NCBI GenBank assembly: GCA_003194525.1 | Contig: NBIV01000131.1 | Location: forward strand, 150,192 to 214,191 | DNA from: Gracilariopsis chorda | Taxonomy: Eukaryota; Rhodophyta; Florideophyceae; Gracilariales; Gracilariaceae | Reading direction: 5' to 3' | Length of the DNA: 64,000 nt | In this document: positions 32,085 to 42,131 of the stretch, piece after piece | Position numbering within the stretch: position 1 is the first letter of the stretch | How the letters are laid out: each line of letters begins with the position of its first letter | Translations under genes and position numbers: made by a program | Notes under the pieces: model-generated | The model's input: the letters and a program-made list of their open reading frames with translations, nothing else | The model's database searches: none | Told to the model about the DNA's origin: nothing

Positions 32085-33027
32085 AGTTGGTATCAGAAAC
32101 TGGTGCTTATATGCACCATCCGCTAGCTCATTTACGAGCGTCTCTAACATTGATCGCTGCTTATTTTGTAGTACGTAATGAAAGAAAAGAATTCTATCTA
32201 AACGTTACGGCAAAACATTGTTTAGAGGCACTAGTGTAAATTCTCTATCCGAGGCGTTCAATACATCGGATCAGACGCAGATCAGTGGAGTAACCAAGAT
32301 GGTTACAACGGTACCTCCTAATAAACGGAAGAAGGTGACGTCGCGGCCTCAACATCGGTCCGACAGACGGTATGGAGATCTGTTACGCTCCTCATCTTTA
32401 TGCCACCAAACCATCAGCAACTTGTCTGAATGACGTTAGTTGGGTATTATTGGCTGTCGCAGAGGTTGGGCGGCTGGTTGTGAGGATGAGTTTTGGCTCC
32501 AAAAGGCGTCCTGGTATCCGTTACTGAAGGGAAGGGCTAGAGGTTAATAGAAGGCTACCTGTGGGCGTAATGCCGCTGGGTACGACGGAAGCGAAGGCCA
32601 AGGACAGAGCTGTGCAACGATGTCGTCGTGTACACTGCTACTGTCGTGTACAGCACACACGGGACGGATGACGCTTTTTGCTGCGTTCATTCGACGGAGC
32701 GTTGCTTACCCTGCAGAGCAGGGCACGCTGGATACTGCAGTGCATGCACTGCATGCTCTACAGCAGCAATCAGATTCTGATAATAAAATACAAGGGTAGA
32801 TAGATACCGCAGGCACGTGAGATTGCCGATACGATATCTAGGCTAGTCTAGTAGACCCAGGTCCAAAAACACACCTTTACCTTCACCTCGCCGCGTGTGT
32901 CTAGACACTCACCGCTTTTCCCTCATCTCCCATGTACTAACCATTTCCGAAGCTCCCTTCCGCTTCTTTTCAGTACCGTTGGTAATCTCAATAGCACTTT
33001 TGATACCCGTACCTCATCAACAATACC
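32085..33027. other. Intergenic, no gene seen
   Basis: Between the USP-like gene and the monooxygenase. No coding similarity. A 16-base palindrome GCAGTGCATGCACTGC lies near 32735. The last 130 bases before the monooxygenase ATG are pyrimidine-rich, as in many leaders of intron-poor genes. Confidence 0.5.
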
Positions 33028-34677
33028 ATGACCAAAGTGGCCGTTGTCGGATGTGGCATCTCCGGCATTTGCGCGGCCCGCGCCTGCCTGGAAGAAGGCT
33101 TGGACGTCACCGTTTTCGAGAGCCGCACCGTTCCCGGAGGCGTTTGGTCCAAGCAGCACACTCCGATCTTCGATAACCTCACCACCAATACCGCCGTCTT
33201 CGAGATGTCTATGTCCGATATAGTCCCCCAGCGCATGTACCCGAGTGCAACTGGTCCGCATGACGATCTCTGCTTTTCAAAGCAGGAAATGTTCGACTAT
33301 CTACAACGCGTTGTCAAACAAACCCCGCGCCTTTCCGACAACATCGTGCTCGGTGCAACCGTCACTTCCGTCTCGCGTTTCCCAGACTCAACTCAGCCTC
33401 AGTTTCAGCTGCACGTCGAGCGAGAAGGCGAGCCTCAGTCGGTTGCATTATTCGACCACGTCATTGTGGCCACCGGAGTGTTTGACAACCCGTTTCTCCC
33501 CAGCCCTGAACAGCTCCCAGGAATCGACACCCATTCCTCAAAACTCATGCATGTGTCGTCGTACCAGAACCCAGCCCAAGTTCGAGGAAAGAGAGTTCTT
33601 GTAGTAGGAGGTTCTCTTTCCGGCATGGAGGCTGTAGCGGATATGTTATCTGCACCAGAGTGCGATCGTCCTTCTCATGTCACCATCAGCTCGCGTATCA
33701 TGCGCCGCATTGTGGTGAAACAGAGAACCGGCCGTTTGTTTCTTTCTGACTTCAACACTCGTTTTTGCCACCTGCGCATTCTCGCCGAACGCATTACCTT
33801 CGAGGGCATCATGAACGAACTGCAACTCTTCACTGTGGATCATGACGAAATTGATGCACCGCCTCCAAATGTGCCTCTTGTCATACCGCCGTACGTTGGT
33901 GTAACATTGGTAAAGGGTACTTTCATCAATGCTGCAAAGACGGGCAGGCTTTCTTGGAACATCGGTGGTCTAAAGGCTATCATAGATGACGGCGTTGTGT
34001 TTAAGGACGACACGAGCGACCATTTTGATGTCATCGTGTTCGCGTCCGGATACAAGACCAAGGTACCGTGTCTCAGCAGCGATATGCAGCAACTCATAAC
34101 AGCAGACGATGGTACCAACACCTTAGAGTTGTATCGCCATACTTTTCATCCAGACCTCCCCGGAGTTTCGTTTGTTGGGTTCTTGCCTCCCTCCACTGCG
34201 AGTATACCGATGTACGACAACCAATCACGGTGGGTCGCAGCGGCAATTGCAGGAAAGGTAGGCATGCCCGATCCTGACGAAATGAGGGAAGCTATTGAAG
34301 TGGATGCCAAGAATCGTCGAGAAAACAAGGCAATGTATCTCGTGGGCGGGTTCGAGGTCTTGGACCTCTTTGCTGAGCATGGCGGATTTGGCGTTGATCT
34401 TTGTGAGTACCCAGAGTTGGCAATGCCTTTGTTACTTGGACCACTAGCTCCTTCACAGTTCCGAATGTTTGGCAGAGGGAAATTGCCAGATGCCAAGCGA
34501 GAGTACGAGAAACAAGTAGCTGCCAGCGGCATTAAGCTAGGCTCAAGCGAAGTGGATCAACAGAAGCTTGAGGAGATGAAAATCGTGACAGACATTCTTG
34601 AGGGGAAGGGATTAGCTCCCAAGGGATTGAGAAAAGCCGTTTCTTACCTTGAGACTACCACAGTAAGCTCAAGCTAG
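33028..34677 (+). CDS. Flavin-containing monooxygenase
   Basis: 549 residues, intact, single exon, ATG at 33028. FAD site VVGCGISG (residues 6-13) with E31 and the following E-x5-GG-x-W (31-40), typical of FMO-like proteins. Second Rossmann site VVGGSLSGMEA near residues 192-202 for NADPH. Between them KLMHVSSYQNP stands where the FMO fingerprint FxGxxxHxxxY is expected, with the Phe/Gly part weak. FASGY near 336-340 corresponds to the ATGY motif. Such enzymes add one oxygen to soft nucleophiles (N, S) or, in related groups, to ketones; the substrate cannot be told. About 100 residues longer at the C-terminus than minimal FMOs. No signal peptide, so probably cytosolic or on the ER face. Closest to a normal working gene in the window. 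Confidence 0.9.
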   Translation: MTKVAVVGCGISGICAARACLEEGLDVTVFESRTVPGGVWSKQHTPIFDNLTTNTAVFEMSMSDIVPQRMYPSATGPHDDLCFSKQEMFDYLQRVVKQTPRLSDNIVLGATVTSVSRFPDSTQPQFQLHVEREGEPQSVALFDHVIVATGVFDNPFLPSPEQLPGIDTHSSKLMHVSSYQNPAQVRGKRVLVVGGSLSGMEAVADMLSAPECDRPSHVTISSRIMRRIVVKQRTGRLFLSDFNTRFCHLRILAERITFEGIMNELQLFTVDHDEIDAPPPNVPLVIPPYVGVTLVKGTFINAAKTGRLSWNIGGLKAIIDDGVVFKDDTSDHFDVIVFASGYKTKVPCLSSDMQQLITADDGTNTLELYRHTFHPDLPGVSFVGFLPPSTASIPMYDNQSRWVAAAIAGKVGMPDPDEMREAIEVDAKNRRENKAMYLVGGFEVLDLFAEHGGFGVDLCEYPELAMPLLLGPLAPSQFRMFGRGKLPDAKREYEKQVAASGIKLGSSEVDQQKLEEMKIVTDILEGKGLAPKGLRKAVSYLETTTVSSS

Positions 34678-35034
34678 CTTCAAGCAGTTTCTCATCAAGA
34701 CATTGATTCCAGATGGACCGTTTTTCTTGCAAACGCTCCCGTCATGCGTCACGGTACAGGAGGGTCCATGACATGGAACACTGGACTTCACACTTCTTTC
34801 GCAGGACTACGGCTCGCCCGAATCTCTCTTATCAACGCTATTGACACCCAGCCCCGCAGCGTCGTAGAGCAATCTCCTGAACACCCTACCTCGACACTTC
34901 CTCATAGGCTTCATTGCAGCTTTTGTTGCGCACTTATCAAGTTCTCTTTACGTCACTCATTGCTTTTGTACTGTATGATAACCAACACATGCCGACTACA
35001 GCTCTTTCTTGGACTTAAACCGAAACACTACTTT
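34678..35034. other. Convergent intergenic region
   Basis: 3' flanks of the monooxygenase (+) and the secreted-protein gene (-). No gene seen. Confidence 0.5.
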
Positions 35035-35613
35035 TCAAAGACAGAGTTCGTACTTGAAAGCAACCGCGTGCAAATAAGCCATAATATCAGCAACATCTAC
35101 ATTGTCGTACGCTCGACCTTGAACCTGTATAATGAATCCCTCCTTGGTCGCCGTGCAGCCGAAATCCCGAATTGCTTTGAGCCTCGGCAACATCGCCTTC
35201 ACAGCAGCAGTGAATTCCTTCTTTGTTTCTGTAACGGGGAACAGCACGGTCTTCTTCTTTTGCTGTTCCTTCTTACACCACTCCTCGACATCCGACCCAC
35301 TCGCCCCGCCATTTAGAGGGAATTCGAGATAAGGGTGTTTGATAATCATTGGCGTCACCTTGGGGTTGCGGTACACCACAAGATATCTCTCTGGGCAAGC
35401 CGGCGATGGATTCTCGTTCAGAGTCAAGATAAACATCTTCTTGTACACACTAACGTAGTCTGATGATCTTGGTCTATAGCAATCATCCAATTTGGCAAAG
35501 GTTTGTCCAATCAGCTCCTTCTTGAACGGCGTTCGCTGCTTACAGGTCTGTCCCTGCACCAGGCCCAACGCGACGAATAGCATTCCAATGTGGAGCAGAA
35601 TTTTCGCAGTCAT
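35035..35613 (-). CDS. Small secreted protein with six cysteines
   Basis: 192 residues, ATG at 35613 on the minus strand. N-terminus MTAKILLHIGMLFVALGLVQGQ is a typical signal peptide with cleavage likely after QG or GQ. The mature part has six cysteines (KQRTPF preceded by C; DDC, PAC, EWC, FGC, ELC), suggesting disulfide bonds, and a Lys-rich middle. Not assigned to any family. A TATA-like CATAAATATC lies about 40-50 bases upstream of the ATG. The whole frame is clean, so I treat it as a real host gene. It is convergent with the monooxygenase. Confidence 0.7.
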   Translation of the reverse strand: MTAKILLHIGMLFVALGLVQGQTCKQRTPFKKELIGQTFAKLDDCYRPRSSDYVSVYKKMFILTLNENPSPACPERYLVVYRNPKVTPMIIKHPYLEFPLNGGASGSDVEEWCKKEQQKKKTVLFPVTETKKEFTAAVKAMLPRLKAIRDFGCTATKEGFIIQVQGRAYDNVDVADIMAYLHAVAFKYELCL

Positions 35614-36796
35614 CGTGCCGACTTATTTGCGAACACGGAAGTTCTCTGAGATATTTATGTAGAGTTGCTTCGGATACTTCAAATGAGAATGACAGGGAGA
35701 CAGGCTGATAGATGTATCGAGAGAGCAAGCTGTGTGTTTCCAGTCGGCACCATTCCTCTTCATTGGAAGAGTGCAAGTCATTTCTTATGCGCTGCAAAAC
35801 GAGTGGAGTTCCAGACACTCTGGAAAGAGTGTGGAATAGTAACGTCATATTGCACATGCCCTGACAATGTTCTCCTCGTGCGGGCCACCCATTGCAATGA
35901 TTCTTGGGCACAATTTGAGGTTTTTTGTAACGGTTTGTCCCAACTTCAAGTCCTTGCCGTCGTTCTCTACATCCGGGCACCTACTATCATATGACAGGTA
36001 ACCCTTTACCTTTTCTTGGAATGGAAATAGTCGATTGAAACGCTTCTCATTGTCCCTGTCAAAAGCTAGTCTGCATGCCTCGAAGACCACCGTTTTTGCG
36101 GAGAGTACTGAGGCCACAAACGCACTCCGAAAAACCCGCTTATAGCCCAGGGGGCTGGTGTGAATTTAAGAGCAGCAAGCCATGGTAATTGGGTTGGTGG
36201 GTACGTGAAGGGGGTTCTGCTTGCATCATGGAATTTGCGGTAGATTTACAAAGGTAATTGAGTAGCTGGGTAGGGAACAATCCTTCTAAACATTCTCGGA
36301 ATAAATGTTCGCGCAAGTATTCTCAAGTCTGCAGGCAAAACAGTTCGATTCCACTTCTACTTACTTTCCGTACGCATGGCACGATCCTTCGTGTCAAAGG
36401 TACAGACGTGATACGTTGGCACGCCGGGAAAGGTATATCAGTCATTCCTTGGGAAAGATCGTGTTTTAAGGGACTAGGTCCAGCCTAAAAACGTTCGACT
36501 ACGATAGACTGATATGGCATTGTGAAAGTAGTTGCCTTTGATATTCATCTTTAAACAGTGAGACCTGCTGTACATATCGCATACACGACACTTCAAAGCA
36601 AAGGAATCGTGACAGATATTAGTACTGGAGGTAAGAATGTAGCGTAAACGTCAACAACAGGTTTTAATTTAGGGGAAATCCTGAGAAGTAAGTACCCTTG
36701 TCTTTCATTGCTTGAAGCTTTTCGTCAGAACCAAGAAAGCAAAGTAAACATTTCTGATGTAACTCTGTAGCTGAGAAAGCGATACGATGTATGTAT
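35614..36796. other. Intergenic, no gene seen
   Basis: Upstream of the secreted-protein gene and left of element 4. Short frames only. It ends in a GTAT microsatellite (about 36787-36801) that served as the target of element 4. Confidence 0.5.
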
Positions 36797-36801
36797 GTAT
36801 G
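36797..36801. repeat. Target-site duplication of element 4, left
   Basis: GTATG; the same five bases follow the right LTR at 42127-42131. Both lie in a GTAT microsatellite, so the exact length of the duplication is slightly ambiguous. Confidence 0.8.
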
Positions 36802-37071
36802 TGTAACACAGAAGACAGCCTACAAGCCAAGTCACGCCTGAACACCGTGATCGGCTTGTAGCTGTCATGTTCACAGACAGTAGCTAGCTTGTAGCTGTCA
36901 TGTTCACAGACAGTAGCTAGCTTGTAGCTGTCATGGTCACAGACAGTATCTAGTTTGTAGCGTAGTCATAGAAGTCTCCAGACTGCTACAAGACCTGTAT
37001 AAAATGAGCGTTAGCTGACCTTCCCCTTCATCGGGAGAAGGTCAGACATGATTGACCATCACTTTATTACA
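36802..37071 (+). repeat. 5' LTR of element 4
   Basis: TGTAACACAG ... TTATTACA. It contains a 33-base unit (CTTGTAGCTGTCATG...) three times in tandem at 36855-36953, the third copy with changes, then a TATAAAA box at 36998-37004. The repeats lie upstream of the TATA box and are in the place of an enhancer. Confidence 0.9.
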
Positions 37072-37073
37072 TT

Positions 37074-37091
37074 TGGTAGCATCTGCATTTC
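37074..37091 (+). promoter_or_regulatory. Primer binding site of element 4
   Basis: TGGTAGCATCTGCATTTC, two bases after the 5' LTR. The complement ends in CCA as expected for a tRNA primer, and it differs from the primer site of elements 2 and 3. Confidence 0.6.
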
Positions 37092-37133
37092 GATCCCCTC
37101 TCGTGCGCATTTTACAGTCCTGCTACGACCACG

Positions 37134-38366
37134 ATGCCCCCCGCAAGCGAGACCCGCTCCAGAGCACGCCTCAGAGCACAGACAGCCAGCTCAACTTCCC
37201 GTACAGCAAATCCGTCGGCTCAAAACGGTGCAACCGGACATCAGCCATCTGCCGCTCTGTCCACACTACACCAGCCGACCGCCGAATTGCCGCATACGGA
37301 TGACGCAGCTACCTCCCGTTCATCATCTACGAGACCACAAGGAATACTTCCAACATCCCTTCTCGAAATGATCCAGCAGCAGCAAGCTTCATTGGATGCG
37401 TTAGCCGCCCAAGTGAGCTCCCTGACCGAGACGGTCGCAGCTGTTTCTCCCGCATCCGGGACTACAGTTCTTGCCACACCAACCAGCCCTTTGGACACTA
37501 CTCCGGTGGACCCACCATCCCAGCACCAACCCGGAAGACCACCCTTTCTTTTGAACGTGTTGAAATCGTCAAACTTTGCCACTTATCACGGGAAGGAATC
37601 TGAACGGACTTCGGTCAAAGTTCGTTCCTTTATCTCAGATATCAGAAAAGTGAAAAACTTGTGCTCTAGCATTTCTGACGCTCAAGAAGTTGACATTGCC
37701 GTATGTTTATTACGTGACCACGCAGATCTGTGGTACGCTCGCGCAACTCGCGATGGCATTTCGTTCCCGAACCTCTCAGTTCTGCAAGAGGCTATGCTAG
37801 CCGAGTTTGTGCCTGCAAACGAACGTGCAATGGCTCGTGTTGCTTTGATCCAACTGCGACTCAATGGTTCCATAGAGAGACATATCGTGAGCTTTAGAGA
37901 ACTGTTCGACATCTGTCACACCCCTGTGTCTGAGGCTTTTACGTTTATGCAGCTCTTGCTACCTCTGCTTTTCCGTAAGAAGTTATCCGAACGCTTTCCA
38001 GACGGTAATCCTATATCGATGTCTGAGGTTTACAACTATGTCCGGACGATCTATATCTCTGAGAAGTGGAACAATGCGAGCTCTTTCAAACCCATTCAAT
38101 CCAAACGTTCTCACAAGAACAAGGAACCGTGGCAGAAAAACGCAAGTTCAAAGCATCCAGATCCGAGTCTGATCCGTAAGGATCCCGATGCTGTTTCTTG
38201 GGGACCCGCCGACGTACGAAACGCTGTCGAGAATGGTGTGTATCGCGCCAACGATCGCTGCATGAAATGTGGCAAGAAGCCTTGGAGCGACCCTCGTCAC
38301 CCTTGCCGCAACATTGCAGCTGATTCCGCAGCCCAGCGCTCACCGAATCACAGGGCAAAAAACTAG
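37134..38366 (+). CDS. Element 4 gag
   Basis: 410 residues, ATG at 37134, intact. Disordered N-terminus, then a helix with QQQQASLDALAAQVSSLTETV (possible coiled coil) and a capsid-like region (RSFISDIRKVKNLC; AVCLLRDHADLWYAR; LIQLRLNGSIERHIVSFRELFD). Near the end RCMKCGKKPWSDPRHPC is a zinc-knuckle-like Cys/His cluster with unusual spacing. It ends GCA AAA AAC TAG at a slippery heptamer. Confidence 0.85.
   Translation: MPPASETRSRARLRAQTASSTSRTANPSAQNGATGHQPSAALSTLHQPTAELPHTDDAATSRSSSTRPQGILPTSLLEMIQQQQASLDALAAQVSSLTETVAAVSPASGTTVLATPTSPLDTTPVDPPSQHQPGRPPFLLNVLKSSNFATYHGKESERTSVKVRSFISDIRKVKNLCSSISDAQEVDIAVCLLRDHADLWYARATRDGISFPNLSVLQEAMLAEFVPANERAMARVALIQLRLNGSIERHIVSFRELFDICHTPVSEAFTFMQLLLPLLFRKKLSERFPDGNPISMSEVYNYVRTIYISEKWNNASSFKPIQSKRSHKNKEPWQKNASSKHPDPSLIRKDPDAVSWGPADVRNAVENGVYRANDRCMKCGKKPWSDPRHPCRNIAADSAAQRSPNHRAKN
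38357..38363 (+). promoter_or_regulatory. -1 ribosomal frameshift site, gag-pol of element 4
   Basis: A-AAA-AAC in the gag frame, directly followed by the gag stop TAG. A -1 slip reads AAA AAA CTA and continues without a stop into the protease frame (KLGTSNTS ... MIYEGALNG). This is the classical X-XXY-YYZ form. Confidence 0.8.
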
Positions 38367-38773
38367 GAACTTCGAACACAAGTGCGAATCCAAGCAGTTC
38401 GACGGCTCCACCGAAGCTCTCAGCCATCGACACTGCTCCGAAGGGCGAAATGATCTACGAAGGTGCCTTAAATGGCCATAAGGTTGCCTTCCACCTCGAT
38501 CCTGGAGCCTCCCACGCTTTCATGTCACTGAACTCGGCTCGTCTCTGCCAGCGTTCTCACCGCGCTTCCGTATTCCCCTTTACTGAACTTGGCAACAATT
38601 CAACAGTTCCTATCTTCTTCGAGACACAAACGCACGTCTCCCTCGGCAACTTGTCTATTCCAGTCTCGGTTTACGTTATCGAGATGAATGACAAGGATAA
38701 CGGTCTACCATTGGTAACTGTAGGTCGAGAATGGCTTCGTTCTGCTCGCCCGCACGTCGACTGGAAGACCTAA
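38367..38773 (+). pseudogene. Element 4 protease
   Basis: In the -1 frame after the slippery site. The retropepsin active site reads HLDPGASHAF: Asp is followed by Pro where family members have Ser or Thr (DSGA/DTGA), which may impair catalysis. Downstream LPLVTVGREWL corresponds to the ILG(R/M) strand. A TAA at 38771 separates it from RT in the same frame; DWKT-stop-NLTVQ suggests CAA to TAA. Confidence 0.7.
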
Positions 38774-40198
38774 AACCTTACCGTACAGCGCGCAAACGGT
38801 TCAAGGTTCAATGTTCTTCCTCGGCAACTGACGCCCTCCCAGGCCCGCGTGAAGAAGCCCACTATCCCAACTGTGTCCTACAAACGCCTTCGTCGAATGG
38901 CAAAGAAGAAGGGATGCGAACTGTATGGTTTGCGCTTACGCCCGTTTTCTTCCGTCAACTGCCACCCTGAATTGGCCTCCATAGTCGACGAGTTCCGAGA
39001 CGTCTTTAAAGAGGAACTACCGTATGATCTCCCTCCTCAGCGGGAACAGGACTTCGAGATCAACCAGAAACACGACCAGCCACCTCCCGTACGGCCGGTC
39101 ATTCGGCTCTCAAACGAAGAGCTCAATCTTCTTCGCAACACATTGGAAGAGCTCCTCAGCAAAGGACTCATCCGCCCATCTTCTTCTCCATTTGGTGCAC
39201 CAGTTTTCTTCGTGAAGAAGAAGTCGGGACAGCTACGCATGGTCTGTGACTATAGAGGTCTCAACCGAATCACCATTCCGGACGCCACGCCTCTCCCTCT
39301 CATTGACGAAGCACTAGACCAGGTTGCCGGAGCGAAGATATTTACCCAGATAGACCTCGTGGGGGCCTATCATCAGATGCGAATTAAGGAAGAGGACTGC
39401 CACAAAACTGCCATTCGCACTCGCTTCGGCTCTTTTGAATGGAGAGTGCTCTGCTTTGGGCTTTGCAACGCCCCGGCCGCCTTCTCTCGCCTAATCGCCT
39501 CCGTTCTGAAACACTTCAATGGTCGCTGCCTCGTCCTGTATCTCGACGATATTTTGGTGTACAGCAGAACAATAGAGGAGCACAAAGATCACCTCCGAGA
39601 GGTTTTTGCCGCTCTAAAGAAACACCAACTATACGCTAAGCTCAGCAAGTGTGCGTTTGGTGTAACAGAAGTGGATTTCTTGGGCTTTCATGTTTCGGAC
39701 AAGGGTGTTTCTACTCAGGAACGTCTAATTACATCTATCCGAGAATGGCCTACACCTACCACACTCCGCCATGTTCAGCAGTTTGTTGGCCTCGCTAACT
39801 TCTATCGTCGTTTCGTCAAAGTCTATGCTTCTAAACTACAGCCTATCACCGATGTCATCCGCAAACACGCGTTCGATTGGTCTACAGAGCAAGACCGAGC
39901 TTTCGCCGAGATCAAAACTGCGTTGACCACTGCACCCGTTTTGGCTCACGCCGATCCGGATAAGCGCTTTGTTCTCGCCACGGATGCATCGAAGAACGCT
40001 GTTGGAGCAACGCTTTCTCAAGACGGACACCCAATCGCATTCATGTCGCACCGCTCGTCGGCAACAGAATCGAACTGGGATACCGGCAATCAGGAATTGC
40101 TGGCTGTGATGATTGCTTTACGAACTTGGGGCCCCTATCTTCGCGGAAGATATTTTACTCTTCTCACTGATCACGACCCAATCAGGTTCCTTCAGTGA
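38774..40198 (+). pseudogene. Element 4 reverse transcriptase and RNase H
   Basis: Same frame as the protease. RT motifs: RPVIRLSNEELNLLRNTLEELL, SPFGAPVFFVKKKSGQLRMVCDYR, FTQIDLVGAYHQM, FGLCNAPAAFSRL and the active site CLVLYLDDILVYS; thumb VDFLGFHVSDKGV. RNase H: FVLATDASKNAVGATL, NQELLAVMIALRTW, LLTDHDPIRF. It ends at TGA 40196-40198, after which integrase continues in the same frame, so the polyprotein was once continuous. Confidence 0.85.
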
Positions 40199-40207
40199 AA
40201 GAGTAAG

Positions 40208-41545
40208 TTGACCGGGAGGCAGTGTCGTTGGCTCGACGAAATCCAAGAATACAGCTTTGACGTCAGGCATATTGCCGGAAAGAAGAACGTTGTACCTGAC
40301 GCACTCAGCCGCAGACCCGACCACACTCCCCCGCAGCTCCACTCGCTTTACGCATGCATGCCGGGGTTGCACGATCGCATTCGTGCGACCTACGCCGCGG
40401 ATACCTTGGCCACTGAATTGCTTTCGCATCTCAGAGACAGTTCGCAGTCCACTCCCGCCCGTCTACTCCGCTCAATAACCAAATTCAAGCTCATCGATGA
40501 TCTCTTGTACTGGAAGGGGACCTCCTCTTTGAGGTTGTACATCCCTACACCAAACTTGCGATCTGAGTTAATGGATTACTTTCACGGAGTGGGACACCTG
40601 GGTGCTGATAAGACCTACTGCTCGGCTGTGCGAAGCGTCTACTGGCCGCAGATGTATGGAGATATACTTCGCATTGTGCACAATTGTCGCCATTGTCAGT
40701 CTAACAAGTCGTCCATGACTTGCCCGAAGGGCTTACTGATGCCCCTACCGATCCCGAATCATTGTTGGGAGATAGTCACATTCGACTTTCTGACTGAACT
40801 TCCCCGTTCGGACTCCGGACACGATGCCATCCTCGTCTTCGTCGAGAAGCTTTCTAAGTATACTATTTTCGTTCCAACAACGAAGGATGCAACGGCGAAG
40901 GACACTATGGCTTTGTTCGACGCACATCTTTTTTCGAAGTACGGTGTACCTCACACTCTCGTTTCTGATCGCGATCCCAAGGTCAGGTCTCGATTTTGGC
41001 GATCTCTTATGCAACTTCTCAATGTGAGGTGCAATATTTCTTCTGCTGACCACCCGCAGACGGACGGACAATCGGATAACATGATTCGTACCCTCTCTTC
41101 CATGCTCCGTACCTCCATTCAATCTTCGCCGTCCGACAGGAATCGCCTTTTGCCGACTCTCGAATTCGAATACAACGCTTCCCGCCATGGCAGCACACGA
41201 CGAGTGCCATTCGAAGTCATTCTAGGGTACGTCCCCCATACGTCGGTCACAAGGTCTCTTCAGCACTGCACGGAACTCTCCGAAGAAGCTCTCAACTACA
41301 TTGATCGTCGCAAGGCATTTGTTGCAATGGCCAGAGATAATTTGGCTACCGCAGTGTCGAAGCAAAATTTTTACGCTGACAGGACTCGTGCAGACGTCTC
41401 GTTTGTAGTTGGAAACTTGGTTCTCCTCCGTGCAGACAATCTTTCTCTTACACGACGCTCAAGTCTCCCGAAGAAGTGGCAACCACGTTTCATTGGCCCC
41501 ATTCCGCATTCGCGAAGTCTTGTCCCCGGTTACCTACCGCATTGA
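40208..41545 (+). pseudogene. Element 4 integrase
   Basis: Connection and zinc region (GVGHLGADKTYCSAVRSVYWP; CRHCQSNKS), then core D (TFDFLTELP) and D (LVSDRDPKV). The third acidic residue, usually E in HPQTDGQxE, is D in HPQTDGQSDNMIRTL, which may weaken the enzyme. The frame is lost at about 41497 by one extra C in GGCCCCATT; the correct continuation is GPFRIREVLSPVTYRI in the next ORF. Confidence 0.8.
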
Positions 41546-41855
41546 ACTACCTGCCACCATGCGCCGAGCTCATGATGTTTTTCATGTTTCGAGACTGAAG
41601 CTATTTCACACTACCCAGCAGGGCCCGCTGGGTATTGTCATTAGCAACGATGGAACGGTTGAACAAGAAGCTTGCGCCATATTGGATAAGAAAAAGTTTA
41701 ATCGCAAAGTTTTTTACCTGGTCCACTTTGTTGGAGAAGCTCGTGAAGACGCGGTTTGGCTTCCTCGAACTTCGCTTTCGAATTGCAAGGAACTGATGGC
41801 ATCTTTTCAAAACTCTAAGACTTCGCTGGGACAGCTTCAGCCCAAAACGGGGTGA
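41499..41855 (+). CDS. Element 4 integrase tail with chromodomain
   Basis: Continues pol after the frameshift: FRIREVLSPVTYRIELPATMRRAHDVFHVSRLK (integrase C-terminal region), then EACAILDKKKFNRKVFYLVHFVGEAREDAVWLPRTSL, a divergent chromodomain. Ends TGA at 41855, followed almost directly by the 3' LTR at 41857, so the stop overlaps the purine-rich primer region (AAAACGGGGTGAG). Confidence 0.7.
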   Translation, partial: PFRIREVLSPVTYRIELPATMRRAHDVFHVSRLKLFHTTQQGPLGIVISNDGTVEQEACAILDKKKFNRKVFYLVHFVGEAREDAVWLPRTSLSNCKELMASFQNSKTSLGQLQPKTG

Positions 41856-41856
41856 G

Positions 41857-42126
41857 TGTAACACAGAAGACAGCCTACAAGCCAAGTCACGCCTGAACAC
41901 CGTGATCGGCTTGTAGCTGTCATGTTCACAGACAGTAGCTAGCTTGTAGCTGTCATGTTCACAGACAGTAGCTAGCTTGTAGCTGTCATGGTCACAGACA
42001 GTATCTAGTTTGTAGCGTAGTCATAGAAGTCTCCAGACTGCTACAAGACCTGTATAAAATGAGCGTCAGCTGACCTTTCCCTTCATTGGGAGAAGGTCAG
42101 ACATGATTGACCATCACTTTATTACA
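41857..42126 (+). repeat. 3' LTR of element 4
   Basis: 270 bases; three substitutions against the 5' copy (all near the 3' end). Same three 33-base tandem units. Followed by GTATG at 42127-42131, the second target duplication. Confidence 0.9.
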
Positions 42127-42131
42127 GTATG

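Larger units (their letters stand above)
36802..42126 (+). mobile_element. Element 4: complete Ty3/gypsy chromovirus
   Basis: 5.3-kb element with 270-base LTRs (36802-37071, 41857-42126) that differ at three positions by eye, a 5-base target duplication, PBS, gag, protease, RT, RNase H, integrase and chromodomain. Young, yet already damaged: stops at 38771 (TAA) and 40196 (TGA), a one-base insertion near 41497, an altered protease motif and an altered integrase Glu. Confidence 0.9.

Noticed and set aside
33028..34677. Baeyer-Villiger monooxygenase as the specific call
   Set aside because: The H-x-x-x-W-P ending of the BVMO fingerprint is absent (HVSSY here), so the general FMO call is kept.
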